DNA from: JAJEAD01 sp964420925
GTDB lineage: Bacteria > Pseudomonadota > Gammaproteobacteria > HK1
Length of the DNA stretch: 64,000 nucleotides
Direction: 5' to 3'
Assembly (NCBI GenBank): GCA_964420925.1
Contig: CAYQVB010000102.1
Span: 10,256 to 74,255, forward strand
The translations under genes and the position numbers were made by a program. Positions 25,857 to 34,213 of the stretch are shown here, one piece after another. The notes beneath the pieces were generated by a model. It had not been told where the DNA came from, did not search any database, and saw only the letters and a program-made list of their open reading frames with translations. Numbering within the stretch: position 1 is the stretch's first letter; every line of letters begins with the position of its first letter.

Positions 25857-27041
25857 CTAGAGAATCCAGGTCGCCCACTTCTCGTAGACGAGCTCGAGGT
25901 TGGTCTTGCCGTCGTCGTTCAGTGCCGACCACCATTCGGGGTTCGGCGGCACCTGGCGCACGAGGTGCTTGGGATTGCCGAGCGACACCTCCGCCACTTC
26001 GGGAGCCAGCAGGTCGGTGGCTGCCGCGACCACCGGCGCGATGGGATAGTGCTTGACGAAATCCGCCTGGACCTCGGGGCGGTAGCAGAACTCGACGAAA
26101 CGCAGCGCGTTCTCGGGGTGCGGCGCGCCCTTGGGCATCACCCAGGCGTCGAAGTAGAGCAGTCCCTGCTCCCAGGACATCCCCACCGAAGCCCCTTCCC
26201 CGATCGCGTTGGTCAGCGAGCCGTTTCCACCCGGCGCGGCGGCGAGCTCCCCCTGGACGAGGAGCTGGGTCGCGTCGGCGGAGTAGCCGGTCCACTTGGT
26301 GATGTGGTCCCGGAACCCGCTCAGCAGCTCGAAGCCCTCGTCGATGTCCATCGGGTAGAGGTCCTCCACCGCGACGCCGTTGGCGAGGAAGGGGAGTTCC
26401 AGCGGGGGCGGCTCGAAGTCCATGGACGTGAGGCCGCGCGGACCGGGAAAGCGCTCGACATCCCAGAACTCCGCCCAGTTCGTCGGGTGCTCGGCCTCGG
26501 TGAAGTAGTCGAGGCTGTAGCCGAGATTCATCGCCCAGAAGTAGATGCCGACGCTGTGCTTGCCCCGAACCAGGGGATTGATGCCGTCGACGATGTCGGC
26601 GTTCATCGCCGAGTAGTCGAGCTCTTCCAGGAACCCCTTGTTGGCCAGGGTGTAGGCGCCGACGAAGGAATTGTTCGACAGGTCCCACTCGACGTTGCCC
26701 GATTCGACCTGCGCCTGGAGCAGCGCGATCTCGGGCTGCTGCGGTGCGAGCACGACCTCGATCCCGGTCTCCTCCGTGAACGGAGTGAACTGCGCGGCGC
26801 GCTGGGCGTCGCCGAAACTGCCGCCCCAGCTCGCGACCACAACCTGGTTGGACCCATGGGAGTCGGCCCGGGCGACCTTCGGTGACAGGGTCAGGGCGCT
26901 CCCGGTGACGCCGAGCAGCGCCGACATCATCGGAGTTGAAAGTCCGAGCGCGGACGAACGCTTCAGGAAGTCGCGGCGCGAGGTCCGGTTCGCGGCCAGG
27001 TCGTCGGCGAGCTTGCGATACTGATCGAGCTTGTTTGGCAT
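25857..27041 (-). CDS. ABC solute-binding protein, PotD/family-1-like, Tat signal
   Basis: 394 aa from the ATG at 27039-27041, with GGAGG 8 nt upstream. A Tat signal TSRRDFLKRSSALG is followed by a hydrophobic stretch and an Ala-rich cleavage region near KVARADSHG. The mature part starts VVVASWGGSFGDAQRAAQFT, typical of polyamine/opine-type periplasmic binding proteins, and has the ATQLLVQGELAAAPG and MSWEQG segments seen in PotD relatives. The acidic polyamine-coordinating residues were not verified, so polyamine binding itself is not claimed. It is the first gene of the transporter set on the minus strand. Confidence 0.92.
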   Translation of the reverse strand: MPNKLDQYRKLADDLAANRTSRRDFLKRSSALGLSTPMMSALLGVTGSALTLSPKVARADSHGSNQVVVASWGGSFGDAQRAAQFTPFTEETGIEVVLAPQQPEIALLQAQVESGNVEWDLSNNSFVGAYTLANKGFLEELDYSAMNADIVDGINPLVRGKHSVGIYFWAMNLGYSLDYFTEAEHPTNWAEFWDVERFPGPRGLTSMDFEPPPLELPFLANGVAVEDLYPMDIDEGFELLSGFRDHITKWTGYSADATQLLVQGELAAAPGGNGSLTNAIGEGASVGMSWEQGLLYFDAWVMPKGAPHPENALRFVEFCYRPEVQADFVKHYPIAPVVAAATDLLAPEVAEVSLGNPKHLVRQVPPNPEWWSALNDDGKTNLELVYEKWATWIL

Positions 27042-27211
27042 GGTTACTACCTCCCTTCACGAGTCTGCCCGGGTGGCGGCGCATGCCTGGAGGCTCCGCC
27101 GACACGGACGTATGGATGGTGCGCTCGGAGAGGCTACGCCCGCCTCCGGGAAGCGTCAACGAAGCCGGATCCGAAGCGGTGTTCGCGATTCGGGGACAAC
27201 GGCGCCGCGCT

Positions 27212-28069
27212 TCAGGATTGAGCGGCAACCAGGGGCGTGTCGAGGTAGCTCTGGTACTCGCGTTCACCGGAACGAAGGAGCAAATCCGAGTCCCGGCCTT
27301 CGACCCAGCCCAGTCTCGGGCTGTGGGCCCGGTAGCCGACAAGCTGCTGGACCTTCTCGGGCAGCCTGACGGCGACATCCGGAGGGCAGACGACGTACTG
27401 GTTTTCCTCCTGCCGCAGCCAGCCCACGCAGTATCCGGAGACCATGCCGGTGCGGGGAGCGTCCGTGTAGTTGACGGACATGCCGTGCAGCGTCGCGCCC
27501 CGCCACACCGCCACCGAGCCCTTGGGCATCACGGCCTGAACGATGTCGGCGTCGGTGGCCTTGCGCTCCGGCTCCCAGCGATGACTTCCTCGCGCGAAGC
27601 GGGTGGCGCCGTTGTCCGCGCTGAAGTCGGATACTGCCCACATTGCCGAGAGCACTATCTCGGGCGCGCCAGGGCCCAGCTTGAGGTAGGGGTCATATCC
27701 GACGGTATCGCGGTGGAGAGGCTGCGCTTCGCCCCCCTTCCATACCTGCACCACCCCGGAAAGCGGAATCTGGTAGGTCTCGCAGTTGGGCAGGAGGACG
27801 GCGTCGGCGAGCTCCAGGAGGAGGGAGTCGACGATCAGCTCGGAAAACACCGGGGTGCGACTGACGATGCCGCCGACGCGCTTTGATCGATGTCCGAAGA
27901 ACTCGCCGCCGCCGGGCTCTTCGTCCTCGAGGATCGGCTCGATGTCGGCGAGCAGGCGGTCCATGGTTTCCGGGCTCGCGATGTCCCGAATGACGACCAC
28001 GCCATCGCGCTCGAGCACCAGCAGGATCTCGTCCACCGCGGCGCTCCGATCAAGGCTCTCGACCGTCAT
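27212..28069 (-). CDS. PhyH (phytanoyl-CoA dioxygenase) family Fe(II)/2-oxoglutarate enzyme
   Basis: 285 aa from the ATG at 28067-28069, with AGGAGG 8 nt upstream. Iron ligands: H119-x-D121 in LHRDTVGYD and the distal His in ATLHGMSVNYT near residue 205, followed by an Arg in DAPRTGMVSGY expected to bind 2-oxoglutarate. The family includes ectoine hydroxylase, phosphonate and many small-molecule hydroxylases besides acyl-CoA enzymes. It sits 170 nt upstream of the transporter set on the same strand and might hydroxylate the same imported substrate. That link is inference. Confidence 0.88.
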   Translation of the reverse strand: MTVESLDRSAAVDEILLVLERDGVVVIRDIASPETMDRLLADIEPILEDEEPGGGEFFGHRSKRVGGIVSRTPVFSELIVDSLLLELADAVLLPNCETYQIPLSGVVQVWKGGEAQPLHRDTVGYDPYLKLGPGAPEIVLSAMWAVSDFSADNGATRFARGSHRWEPERKATDADIVQAVMPKGSVAVWRGATLHGMSVNYTDAPRTGMVSGYCVGWLRQEENQYVVCPPDVAVRLPEKVQQLVGYRAHSPRLGWVEGRDSDLLLRSGEREYQSYLDTPLVAAQS

Positions 28070-28406
28070 TTATCCGAGCCTCCTTCTATGAACTCCGCCG
28101 GAGTATAGGTCCGCCCGGAAGGGGATGCTCAGTCGCGGCACCCGTGGTTCTCTGTCTTCCGTTGGACCACCATGGACTTCGGCCGGACCATGGCGCAGAC
28201 GGATGGGCCGGAGTCGCGGAACGCGCGACCGAGCGCCCGGAGCGGGGTGCGCACGCCTTGATCGGACACCCATAGCATTGCCACCGGGACAAACGCGCAG
28301 TCAGTGCAGGGACACGGTTGACCCGACGCCTCTCCCGCGGACGCGTACCCTCCCGAGTAAGATACGCCGGCCAGACCGGACACCGAGGTGGAGCGGAAGG
28401 CAGACG
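28070..28406. other. 337-nt region upstream of the decayed defense operon
   Basis: This is the divergent spacer between the PhyH gene (minus) and the DUF499-type gene (plus). No gene product was recognised. TTGACC at 28318 and TAAGAT at 28358 are each promoter-like but 34 nt apart, so they do not form one promoter. An open frame on the minus strand (28129-28272) has no recognisable domain. Confidence 0.4.
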
Positions 28407-28853
28407 ATGACAGTTTCAACTGTGTTCGACACCTGCACGCCACGGAGCGACGTGCTCCAGGGCGAAATTGCGGAAGCGGACTTCGCAGCCGATCTGGCCT
28501 CGGTGGTCGCGGGCAAGGGAAGCGCGGTATACCGGGACCCAGTACGGTTCTTCGCCGGCAGCTACCCGACACGAGGGCTCAGGAGCCTGCTCGGGAACGC
28601 CTGCCGACGGCTCGCCGGGGCCGGCGGCGAGGTCGCTGCGATCTTCCGCCTCGATACCTCCTATGGTGGGGACAAGACGCACGGTTTGAGCGCCCTCACG
28701 CACGCCGTGCGCGGGCTCGGGACCGTGCCGAACATCGGAGCGATCGACACCGAGTACGAGATCAGGCAGGTGCCTTCGGCGGCAACGCCGCAGGTGAAGG
28801 CCGCGGTGCGCACTCTGTTGACGACGCCCAAGGCGGCGAGGCGGCGATCGTGA
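28407..28853 (+). pseudogene. Internally deleted DUF499 (anti-phage-associated P-loop ATPase) gene
   Basis: 148 codons from ATG 28407, with GGAAGG 6 nt upstream. Residues 1-110 match the N-terminus of anti-phage-associated DUF499 proteins: DVLQGEIAEADFAADLASVV, YRDPVRFFAGSYPTRGLRSL and DTSYGGDKTHGLSALTHAVR. Family members are far longer, roughly 1,000 aa. The P-loop reads GGDKTH (87-92) where the family has GGGKTH, so nucleotide binding is doubtful. The sequence then passes within about 10 residues to a short tail, YEIRQVPSAATPQVKAAVRT, probably the original C-terminus. The reading frame is unbroken and its stop overlaps the next gene by 4 nt. This is best read as an in-frame deletion derivative, possibly still translated. 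Confidence 0.75.
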
Positions 28854-30124
28854 AACTCGAGCGCGTGGAGATTGAGAACTATCGCGCGATCGAAAAGCTC
28901 GACCTGCCGCTGAATCCCGGTCTGACGGTGCTCCACGGGGACAATGCGCATGGCAAGACCAGCGTCCTTAGCGCGATTGCGACGGGTCTCGGGAGCATTC
29001 CCATGCTCTTGCCGGATGTGTCGAGCGTCGGTTTTCGAAAAACCGACGCTCGCGGCTTGCGGCAGTTGCGGGTGGGGCTGAGGGCCGTGGACGGCATCGC
29101 ATGGGATCGACGTGTCCACGGGGGGCTGCGGAAAAGGAGCCTCCACTTGGATCTGAAGGACGCGATGGATGCCATCGTGAATGCGGACCGGGAGGAAACC
29201 GGACCGCTCGACCTGCCCATCGTGGCCTTTTACGACACCGACCGGGCCGTGTTCGACCAACCGCAGCGCCGCAGGGGATTCAAGACCGAGTTTCCGCGCT
29301 ATGCGGCGCTGCAAGGCGCACTCTCTGCCCGTACCGACTTTCGGGACTTCTTCAGGTGGTTCTATGCCAGGGAAAACGAGGAGCTGAGGGAGCAAAAGGA
29401 ACGTCTGGACTTCAGCCACCGGCTCACCGATCTGAAGGCCGTGCGCAGGGCCATCGAATCCATGGTCCCCGGAGCATCCAACCCTCGGATCGAGCTCCGT
29501 CCGCTGCGTTTCGTGGTCTCCGTCCGTCCGGACGACGGCAAGCCGGAACAACTCTCCATCGACCAGTTGAGCGGCGGTTACCGGATCATGCTCGCTCTGG
29601 CGGCCGACCTCGCGCGCCGGATGGTCCAGGGAAATCCCCATCTCGACGATCCTCTCCAATCGGAAGCAGTCGTGCTGATCGACGAGATCGAGCTGCACTT
29701 GCACCCGTCGTGGCAGCAGAGGGTTCTGGCTGATCTCGCGAGGACCTTCCCCAATACCCAGTTCATCGTATCCACTCACAGCCCGCAGGTGCTGACGACC
29801 GTCAAACCGGAACATGTCGTAGAGCTTCGGCGGGAGGGGGGCGGAGTCGTAGCCGAGCCGGCTTCCGCCCCGACTTACGGCGCGGAAGCCGGCGACGTGC
29901 TTGCGACGGTGATAGGAGTGGACGAGCGGCCAGGCGGCAACGAGTTCGCGAAGAAGTTGGCGCGTTACACAGATCTCGTTGCAGACGGCAAGGGCGAGTC
30001 CCCAAGTGCTGTCAACCTGCGGCAAGATCTGGACGAGTTGTCGCCGCGCGATCCCGCACTCGACCGAGCCGACATCGAGATCAGGCGGCGCAAACTGCTC
30101 GAGAGCATGGGCAAGTCCCGGTGA
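28850..30124 (+). CDS. AAA/SMC-like ATPase of a Septu-type (PtuA-like) defense pair
   Basis: 424 aa from the GTG at 28850, overlapping the upstream stop by 4 nt. Walker A is GDNAHGKTS (30-38), the ABC-type signature LSGGYRIMLALA (240-251), Walker B VVLIDEIELHLHPS (274-287) and the H-switch FIVSTHSPQVL (305-315). The central part, residues about 100-230, is the family-specific insert and holds a basic, Arg-rich stretch. There is no Toprim domain, so it is not an OLD nuclease. In Septu systems and retron Ec78 such an ATPase partners an HNH nuclease, exactly as here. All catalytic motifs look intact. Confidence 0.88.
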   Translation: MKLERVEIENYRAIEKLDLPLNPGLTVLHGDNAHGKTSVLSAIATGLGSIPMLLPDVSSVGFRKTDARGLRQLRVGLRAVDGIAWDRRVHGGLRKRSLHLDLKDAMDAIVNADREETGPLDLPIVAFYDTDRAVFDQPQRRRGFKTEFPRYAALQGALSARTDFRDFFRWFYARENEELREQKERLDFSHRLTDLKAVRRAIESMVPGASNPRIELRPLRFVVSVRPDDGKPEQLSIDQLSGGYRIMLALAADLARRMVQGNPHLDDPLQSEAVVLIDEIELHLHPSWQQRVLADLARTFPNTQFIVSTHSPQVLTTVKPEHVVELRREGGGVVAEPASAPTYGAEAGDVLATVIGVDERPGGNEFAKKLARYTDLVADGKGESPSAVNLRQDLDELSPRDPALDRADIEIRRRKLLESMGKSR

Positions 30125-30870
30125 AGCGTATCCGGGCGCTGGAGAGGCCAACCCCCGGTCTCGTCGACTATCTGGATTGCGACGGTGAGCAGGCGAGCTG
30201 GGATGGTTTCCGTAGCCACCAGGCTGGCGCGGCTTACGGAGAACTGGTTACCGCCCTCCAGCACATCCAGCACGGGCTATGCGGATACTGCGAGATCGAC
30301 ATCAAGGAACAGGACCGGCAAGTCGAGCACGTCATTCCTCGAAGTGATCGAACGCATGGCCTGGCTCGTGCCCTCGACTCGACAAACATGATCGCCTGTT
30401 GCAAAGGGGGAACTCGGAGCACCAGTGACGACGAACGATGGAGAACGCCGGTAAAGCGCAACCGCAGTTGCGGTGAGGCCAAACAGGAACTGGTAGAACC
30501 CGAATTTGTCGATCCGAGGATGGTGCCCGCGCTGCCGTCTCTGACAAGGGTACGCTTCGACGGTGAGATCATGGCCGATGAAACTGCTTGCGCAAACGCT
30601 GCCATCGACGCCGGCAGAATCAACAGAACCATCGACATTCTGGGATTGAACGTCGAGCGCCTACGGCTCGCTCGGGAGAAGCGTTCGCGTGCTCTCAGCG
30701 ACAACTGGCGGGAACACTACAGCGACCCTCAGGTGATGACGGAAGCCGCCCGTCTGGAACTCTCTCCGGGGGATGATGCCCGCCTGCCGAGATTCTTCAC
30801 AACAAGCCGATCGTACTTTGCCACGGTGGCAGAAGAGATTCTGGCGGAAGCACCGCAAGCGTGGATATGA
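30121..30870 (+). CDS. HNH endonuclease of the Septu (PtuB)/TIGR02646 family
   Basis: 249 aa from GTG 30121, overlapping the ATPase stop by 4 nt (GTGA). The HNH core is CGYCEIDI (C54, C57), VEHVIPRS (E69, H70), DSTNMIACCKGG (N89, C93, C94) and CGEAK (C117), the pattern of the retron/Septu HNH nuclease family with a zinc knuckle. The C-terminal half (TIDILGLNVERLRLAREKRS) is the helical segment usual in this family. It should cleave nucleic acid when released or activated by the ATPase on phage infection. The frame is intact. Confidence 0.9.
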   Translation: MKRIRALERPTPGLVDYLDCDGEQASWDGFRSHQAGAAYGELVTALQHIQHGLCGYCEIDIKEQDRQVEHVIPRSDRTHGLARALDSTNMIACCKGGTRSTSDDERWRTPVKRNRSCGEAKQELVEPEFVDPRMVPALPSLTRVRFDGEIMADETACANAAIDAGRINRTIDILGLNVERLRLAREKRSRALSDNWREHYSDPQVMTEAARLELSPGDDARLPRFFTTSRSYFATVAEEILAEAPQAWI

Positions 30871-30874
30871 GCCA

Positions 30875-30946
30875 ATGTCCGACACTTGCCTGATCGAACA
30901 CTGGTTGCCGGTCGCGGCGCTCGGAGAAGAGAGTGTCCGAGAATGA
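30875..30946 (+). pseudogene. DUF1156 (adenine-specific DNA methylase) N-terminal stub
   Basis: The ATG at 30875 lies 4 nt after the nuclease stop. It opens a frame of only 23 codons ending in TGA at 30944-30946, encoding LIEHWLPVAALGEESVRE. That is the characteristic start of DUF1156 proteins (IE-x-W-P ... ESVRE), which normally continue into a Trp-rich stretch and a methylase fold of roughly 900 aa. None of the continuation was found in any frame of 30947-31098. The gene was truncated close to its start, and the remaining 150 nt show no recognisable coding function. Confidence 0.7.
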
Positions 30947-31098
30947 CGGACTTGCGCAGCAGTGCCTGGGCGCCGGTGGGCGCGGTCGGTCGCGGGGAAA
31001 GATTTGGATACTGGCGGAGTGGACGGGCGCGTCGTGCCGGGCGGAGGTCCCGTGCCGGTGCGCATGGCCCCGTGGGAAGGGATGAGGCGGCTCGCGCG

Positions 31099-32694
31099 TC
31101 ATTCCGCCCGGCCGCCTTCGGCCAGCGCGAGGTTTCCCACCGCCTTCACCCGAATCCGGGTTGCGTTGCTGGGGACGTAGGTCAACGGCACTTCGTCGAT
31201 GTCGACTACCTCGACGCTCGAGGCGTCGCCGCCGGCAGCCACCACCTTGTCAACGGCGGCGGCGCGGCAGTCGGCGATCGCCTCCTCCCGGCCCGTTTTC
31301 TCCAACGAGTACACGCGCTCCACTTGCCCGCCGACCTGGGCGATGGCGGCGCCGATGGCATTGGCGACCTCGGCGTGCTCGGGCCGCAGCACGCGCGACG
31401 CTCCGGCGAGAGTGTCGCCCACCAGAATGTTTCCGCCGCCGACGAGGATCACCGGAACGTCGTGCGCGCTCGTCTTGATGCGATCGATGGCGCTTTCCAG
31501 GCGGGTCCTCATCTCCGCCATCACGCGCTCCACCAGGTGCGCGTCGAGGCTCTCCACGCGGTGCGGGTCTCCCACTCGGGCCTGCCCGGCGGCCACTGCT
31601 ACATCCGTAGCGGTGAGCGTGCGGCCACCGAACACCAGCGCATCCGTGCTCAGTCGAAAGCCCGTGCTCTGCGGTCCGATGCGAAGCGGTTCCGACTGCA
31701 CCAGGCTGCCCCCGCCGAGAGGAATCGACAGGGTGTCGGGCATGCGGAAGTTGGTGCGTACTCCGGCGATGTCCATCTCCACCGCCGCTTCCCTTGGAAA
31801 TCCCTTCACCAGCGCCCCGACGTCGGTGGAGGTGCCGCCCACGTCGGCCACGATGCCCTCACGGACGCCGGAGAGGAACGCGGCGCCGCGCATGCTGTTG
31901 GTGGGACCCGAGGAAATGGTCAGCACCGGGAAGCGGTAAGCGAACTCCGCATCCATCAGGGTGCCGTCGTTCTGGCTGATGAAGAGCGGCGCTTCGAGGC
32001 CGAGGGAGTTCACGGCATCGCGGATGCCCCGGACCGAGAGCTCCGCGACATCGCCCAGGCAGGCGTTGAGCACGGCGGCATTCTCTCTCTCCAGCAGTCC
32101 CATCCGGCCGTTTTCGTGCGAGAGCGACACCCTCAGGTCGGGGGCTTCCTGCCGGATGAGAGCCGCCGCTTCGATCTCGTGGCGAGGGTTGACGGGAGCA
32201 AACACGCCGGATATCGCCACCGCCCGTACGCCTTCGCGCCGCATCTTCCCGAGCGCATCGCGGATTCCGGAGGCATCCAGGGGAGAGATCTCTCGCCCGT
32301 CGAACTCGTGGCCGCCCCGGACCATGAAGGTGTGCACGCCGACGGCATCTCTCAGCTCTGATGGCCAGTCGACGAGAGGAGGCAGCGATTCGGTGGCGGG
32401 CAGTGCCAGACGCAACACCGCGGTGGGCGAGAGGCGCTTGCGTTCCAGCAGGGCGTTGGTCAGATGGGTGGTGCCGACCATCACCGCGTCGACGCGTCCG
32501 TTTCGTGGAAGCTGTCGGAGTGCTTCGCCGAGGGCGTCGCGGATCCCGGAGGTGACGTCGGCGGTGGTGGGACGCTTGGCGGCTCCGACAAGGGTGCGCC
32601 CAAGCATGAGGACGGCGTCGGTATGGGTGCCGCCTACATCGACACCGAGACGGAATGCGGATGTGGATGCCTTCCTTGCCTGCTTTGTCGTCAT
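31099..32694 (-). CDS. Hydantoinase/oxoprolinase A-type (HyuA) protein
   Basis: 531 aa from the ATG at 32692-32694; the frame continuing to 33279 overlaps the amidinotransferase gene and is rejected. The N-terminal sugar-kinase/Hsp70-like fold is visible as RLGVDVGGTHTDAVL, TTHLTNALLERK and ADVGGTSTDVGALV. The middle HyuA part is VSLSHENGRMGLLERENAAV. HyuA acts with HyuB in ATP-dependent opening of hydantoin or 5-oxoproline rings; no HyuB gene is in the window. HyuA-only proteins are often found with DUF917 proteins, and one lies at 34214-35314. Substrate unknown. Confidence 0.88.
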   Translation of the reverse strand: MTTKQARKASTSAFRLGVDVGGTHTDAVLMLGRTLVGAAKRPTTADVTSGIRDALGEALRQLPRNGRVDAVMVGTTHLTNALLERKRLSPTAVLRLALPATESLPPLVDWPSELRDAVGVHTFMVRGGHEFDGREISPLDASGIRDALGKMRREGVRAVAISGVFAPVNPRHEIEAAALIRQEAPDLRVSLSHENGRMGLLERENAAVLNACLGDVAELSVRGIRDAVNSLGLEAPLFISQNDGTLMDAEFAYRFPVLTISSGPTNSMRGAAFLSGVREGIVADVGGTSTDVGALVKGFPREAAVEMDIAGVRTNFRMPDTLSIPLGGGSLVQSEPLRIGPQSTGFRLSTDALVFGGRTLTATDVAVAAGQARVGDPHRVESLDAHLVERVMAEMRTRLESAIDRIKTSAHDVPVILVGGGNILVGDTLAGASRVLRPEHAEVANAIGAAIAQVGGQVERVYSLEKTGREEAIADCRAAAVDKVVAAGGDASSVEVVDIDEVPLTYVPSNATRIRVKAVGNLALAEGGRAE

Positions 32695-32935
32695 TCGCCT
32701 GGGGCCTCGGACCCGGATATCCCGCCTGCGCTTCGGCTCACGCCTCGACGCTCCGAGCCATAGTGTCGCCGACTTGCCGGGCACCTGTGTGTGCGCAAGC
32801 CCGCCTGAGCGAAGCGGGTTCGGCCTCGCACGGGATGCCCGGCGGGGCTGCGGCGTGTCCACGCTGCGTCGTTTTCGGGCACACTCGCGCCTCGTCCCGT
32901 TGCAGCCAAGCCATTCGACCGGAGGAGCCCTGGGG

Positions 32936-34069
32936 ATGAGCAAGACCGTCGTCAGCTCGTGGAACGATTTCGATCCGCTGGAGCACGTCATCGTCGGCCG
33001 GGCCGACTTCACGTGCATTCCGCCGTCCGAGCCCGCCACCGAGGCGAAGATTCCCGAGGACAGCGACATGCGGGGGATGTGGGGGCCGCGTCCGCTGGAG
33101 ACGGTGGAGAAGGCCAACGCCGAGCTCGAGCACCTCGTGACGGTGCTGGAGCAACGCGGAGTCCGCGTGGATCGCCCGACCCCCCTCCAGTGGAACCAGG
33201 CGGTGGTGACGCCGGACTTCATGACCGGCTCCTCGTTCGGCTGCATGCCCCCGCGCGACGTGCTGCTCACCGTCGGCAAGGAGATCCTCTCCGCCCCGAT
33301 GTCGTTTCGCTGCCGCTACTGGGAGTACCTCGCCTACCACCCGCTGATGCAGCGCTACTTCGACGAGGACCCGGACTTCCGCTGGGAGCAGGCCCCGCGC
33401 CCCCGGCTCACCGGCGCGTCCTACCAGGCCGGCTACTTCGACGAGATCACCATCGAGGAGCGCCTCACGCGCACCGCCGCGCTCGACTTCGTGACCACCG
33501 AGCACGAACCCCTGTTCGATGCGGCCGACATTCTGCGCATCGGCAAGGATCTCTTCTGCCAGCACGGGCTGACCACGAACCGGCGCGGGATGGAGTGGCT
33601 GCAGCGCCACTTCCCCGACCATCGGGTGCACGCGGTGAACTTTCCCGGCGATCCCTATCCGATCCACATCGACGCGACGTTCGTGCCGCTGCGCCCGGGG
33701 CTCGTCATCAACAATCCGAAGCGCCCATTGCCCGTCCCCCAGCGCGCGATCTTCGAGGCGAACGACTGGGAGATCGTCGACGCGGCCCCGCCCGCCCACA
33801 ACCAGCCGCCGCCGCTGTGCTACTCCAGCGTGTGGCTGTCGATGAACGTGCTGGTGCTCGACCCGAAGACGGTCGTCGTGGAGGCGAGCGAGGTCTATCA
33901 GCAGGAGCAGCTCGACGGGCTCGGCTTCGAGGTGATTCCGGTCCCGTTCCGAGGCGCCTACCCCTTCGGCGGCGGGCTGCACTGCGCTACCGGCGACGTC
34001 TTCCGCCGGGGCGAGTGCGAGGACTACTTCCCGAAGCAGGTTCCGGGGACGCGGATTCGGCCGCTTTGA
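32936..34069 (+). CDS. Glycine amidinotransferase-like (AGAT family) enzyme
   Basis: 377 aa from ATG 32936, with GGAGGAG 8 nt upstream. The catalytic triad of the L-arginine:amidinotransferase fold is present: Asp in LFDAADILRIGKD (195-198), His in YPIHIDATF (H244) and Cys in GGGLHCATGDV (C350). Family members move the amidino group of arginine to glycine, lysine or aminated cyclitols (creatine, cylindrospermopsin and streptomycin pathways). Length and motifs fit AGAT better than arginine deiminase. It is flanked by HyuA-like and DUF917 genes on the other strand. The acceptor is unknown; making guanidinoacetate is one possibility. Confidence 0.88.
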   Translation: MSKTVVSSWNDFDPLEHVIVGRADFTCIPPSEPATEAKIPEDSDMRGMWGPRPLETVEKANAELEHLVTVLEQRGVRVDRPTPLQWNQAVVTPDFMTGSSFGCMPPRDVLLTVGKEILSAPMSFRCRYWEYLAYHPLMQRYFDEDPDFRWEQAPRPRLTGASYQAGYFDEITIEERLTRTAALDFVTTEHEPLFDAADILRIGKDLFCQHGLTTNRRGMEWLQRHFPDHRVHAVNFPGDPYPIHIDATFVPLRPGLVINNPKRPLPVPQRAIFEANDWEIVDAAPPAHNQPPPLCYSSVWLSMNVLVLDPKTVVVEASEVYQQEQLDGLGFEVIPVPFRGAYPFGGGLHCATGDVFRRGECEDYFPKQVPGTRIRPL

Positions 34070-34213
34070 AGCGGTGCTCGCCCCGCCCTCCGGCGACGCA
34101 TCGGCCGGCCGGGCCGGCGTCTCGCGGAAGGTTGCCGCGTCAGGTCCGGCCCGGGTTTCCGGCGGCCGCGTCGAATGTCCACACACTCCGGTTCTCGAGA
34201 TTGCCGCCTGCGT

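Noticed and set aside
20352..27041. Calling the transporter a spermidine/putrescine (Pot) system
   Set aside because: The PotABCD-type family also imports opines, guanidino compounds and other amines; polyamine-binding residues were not verified, so only the family type is stated.
27042..27211. Guanidine riboswitch upstream of the transporter/ureohydrolase set
   Set aside because: The leader was read for conserved guanidine-I, -II and -III motifs and none was recognised.
28318..28363. TTGACC and TAAGAT as a promoter for the DUF499/Septu operon
   Set aside because: They are separated by 34 nt, twice the allowed spacer; neither has a partner at the correct distance.
28129..28572. 147-codon minus-strand frame upstream of the defense operon
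   Set aside because: It overlaps the DUF499 start, has no recognisable domain and no ribosome site; its composition is shadow-like.
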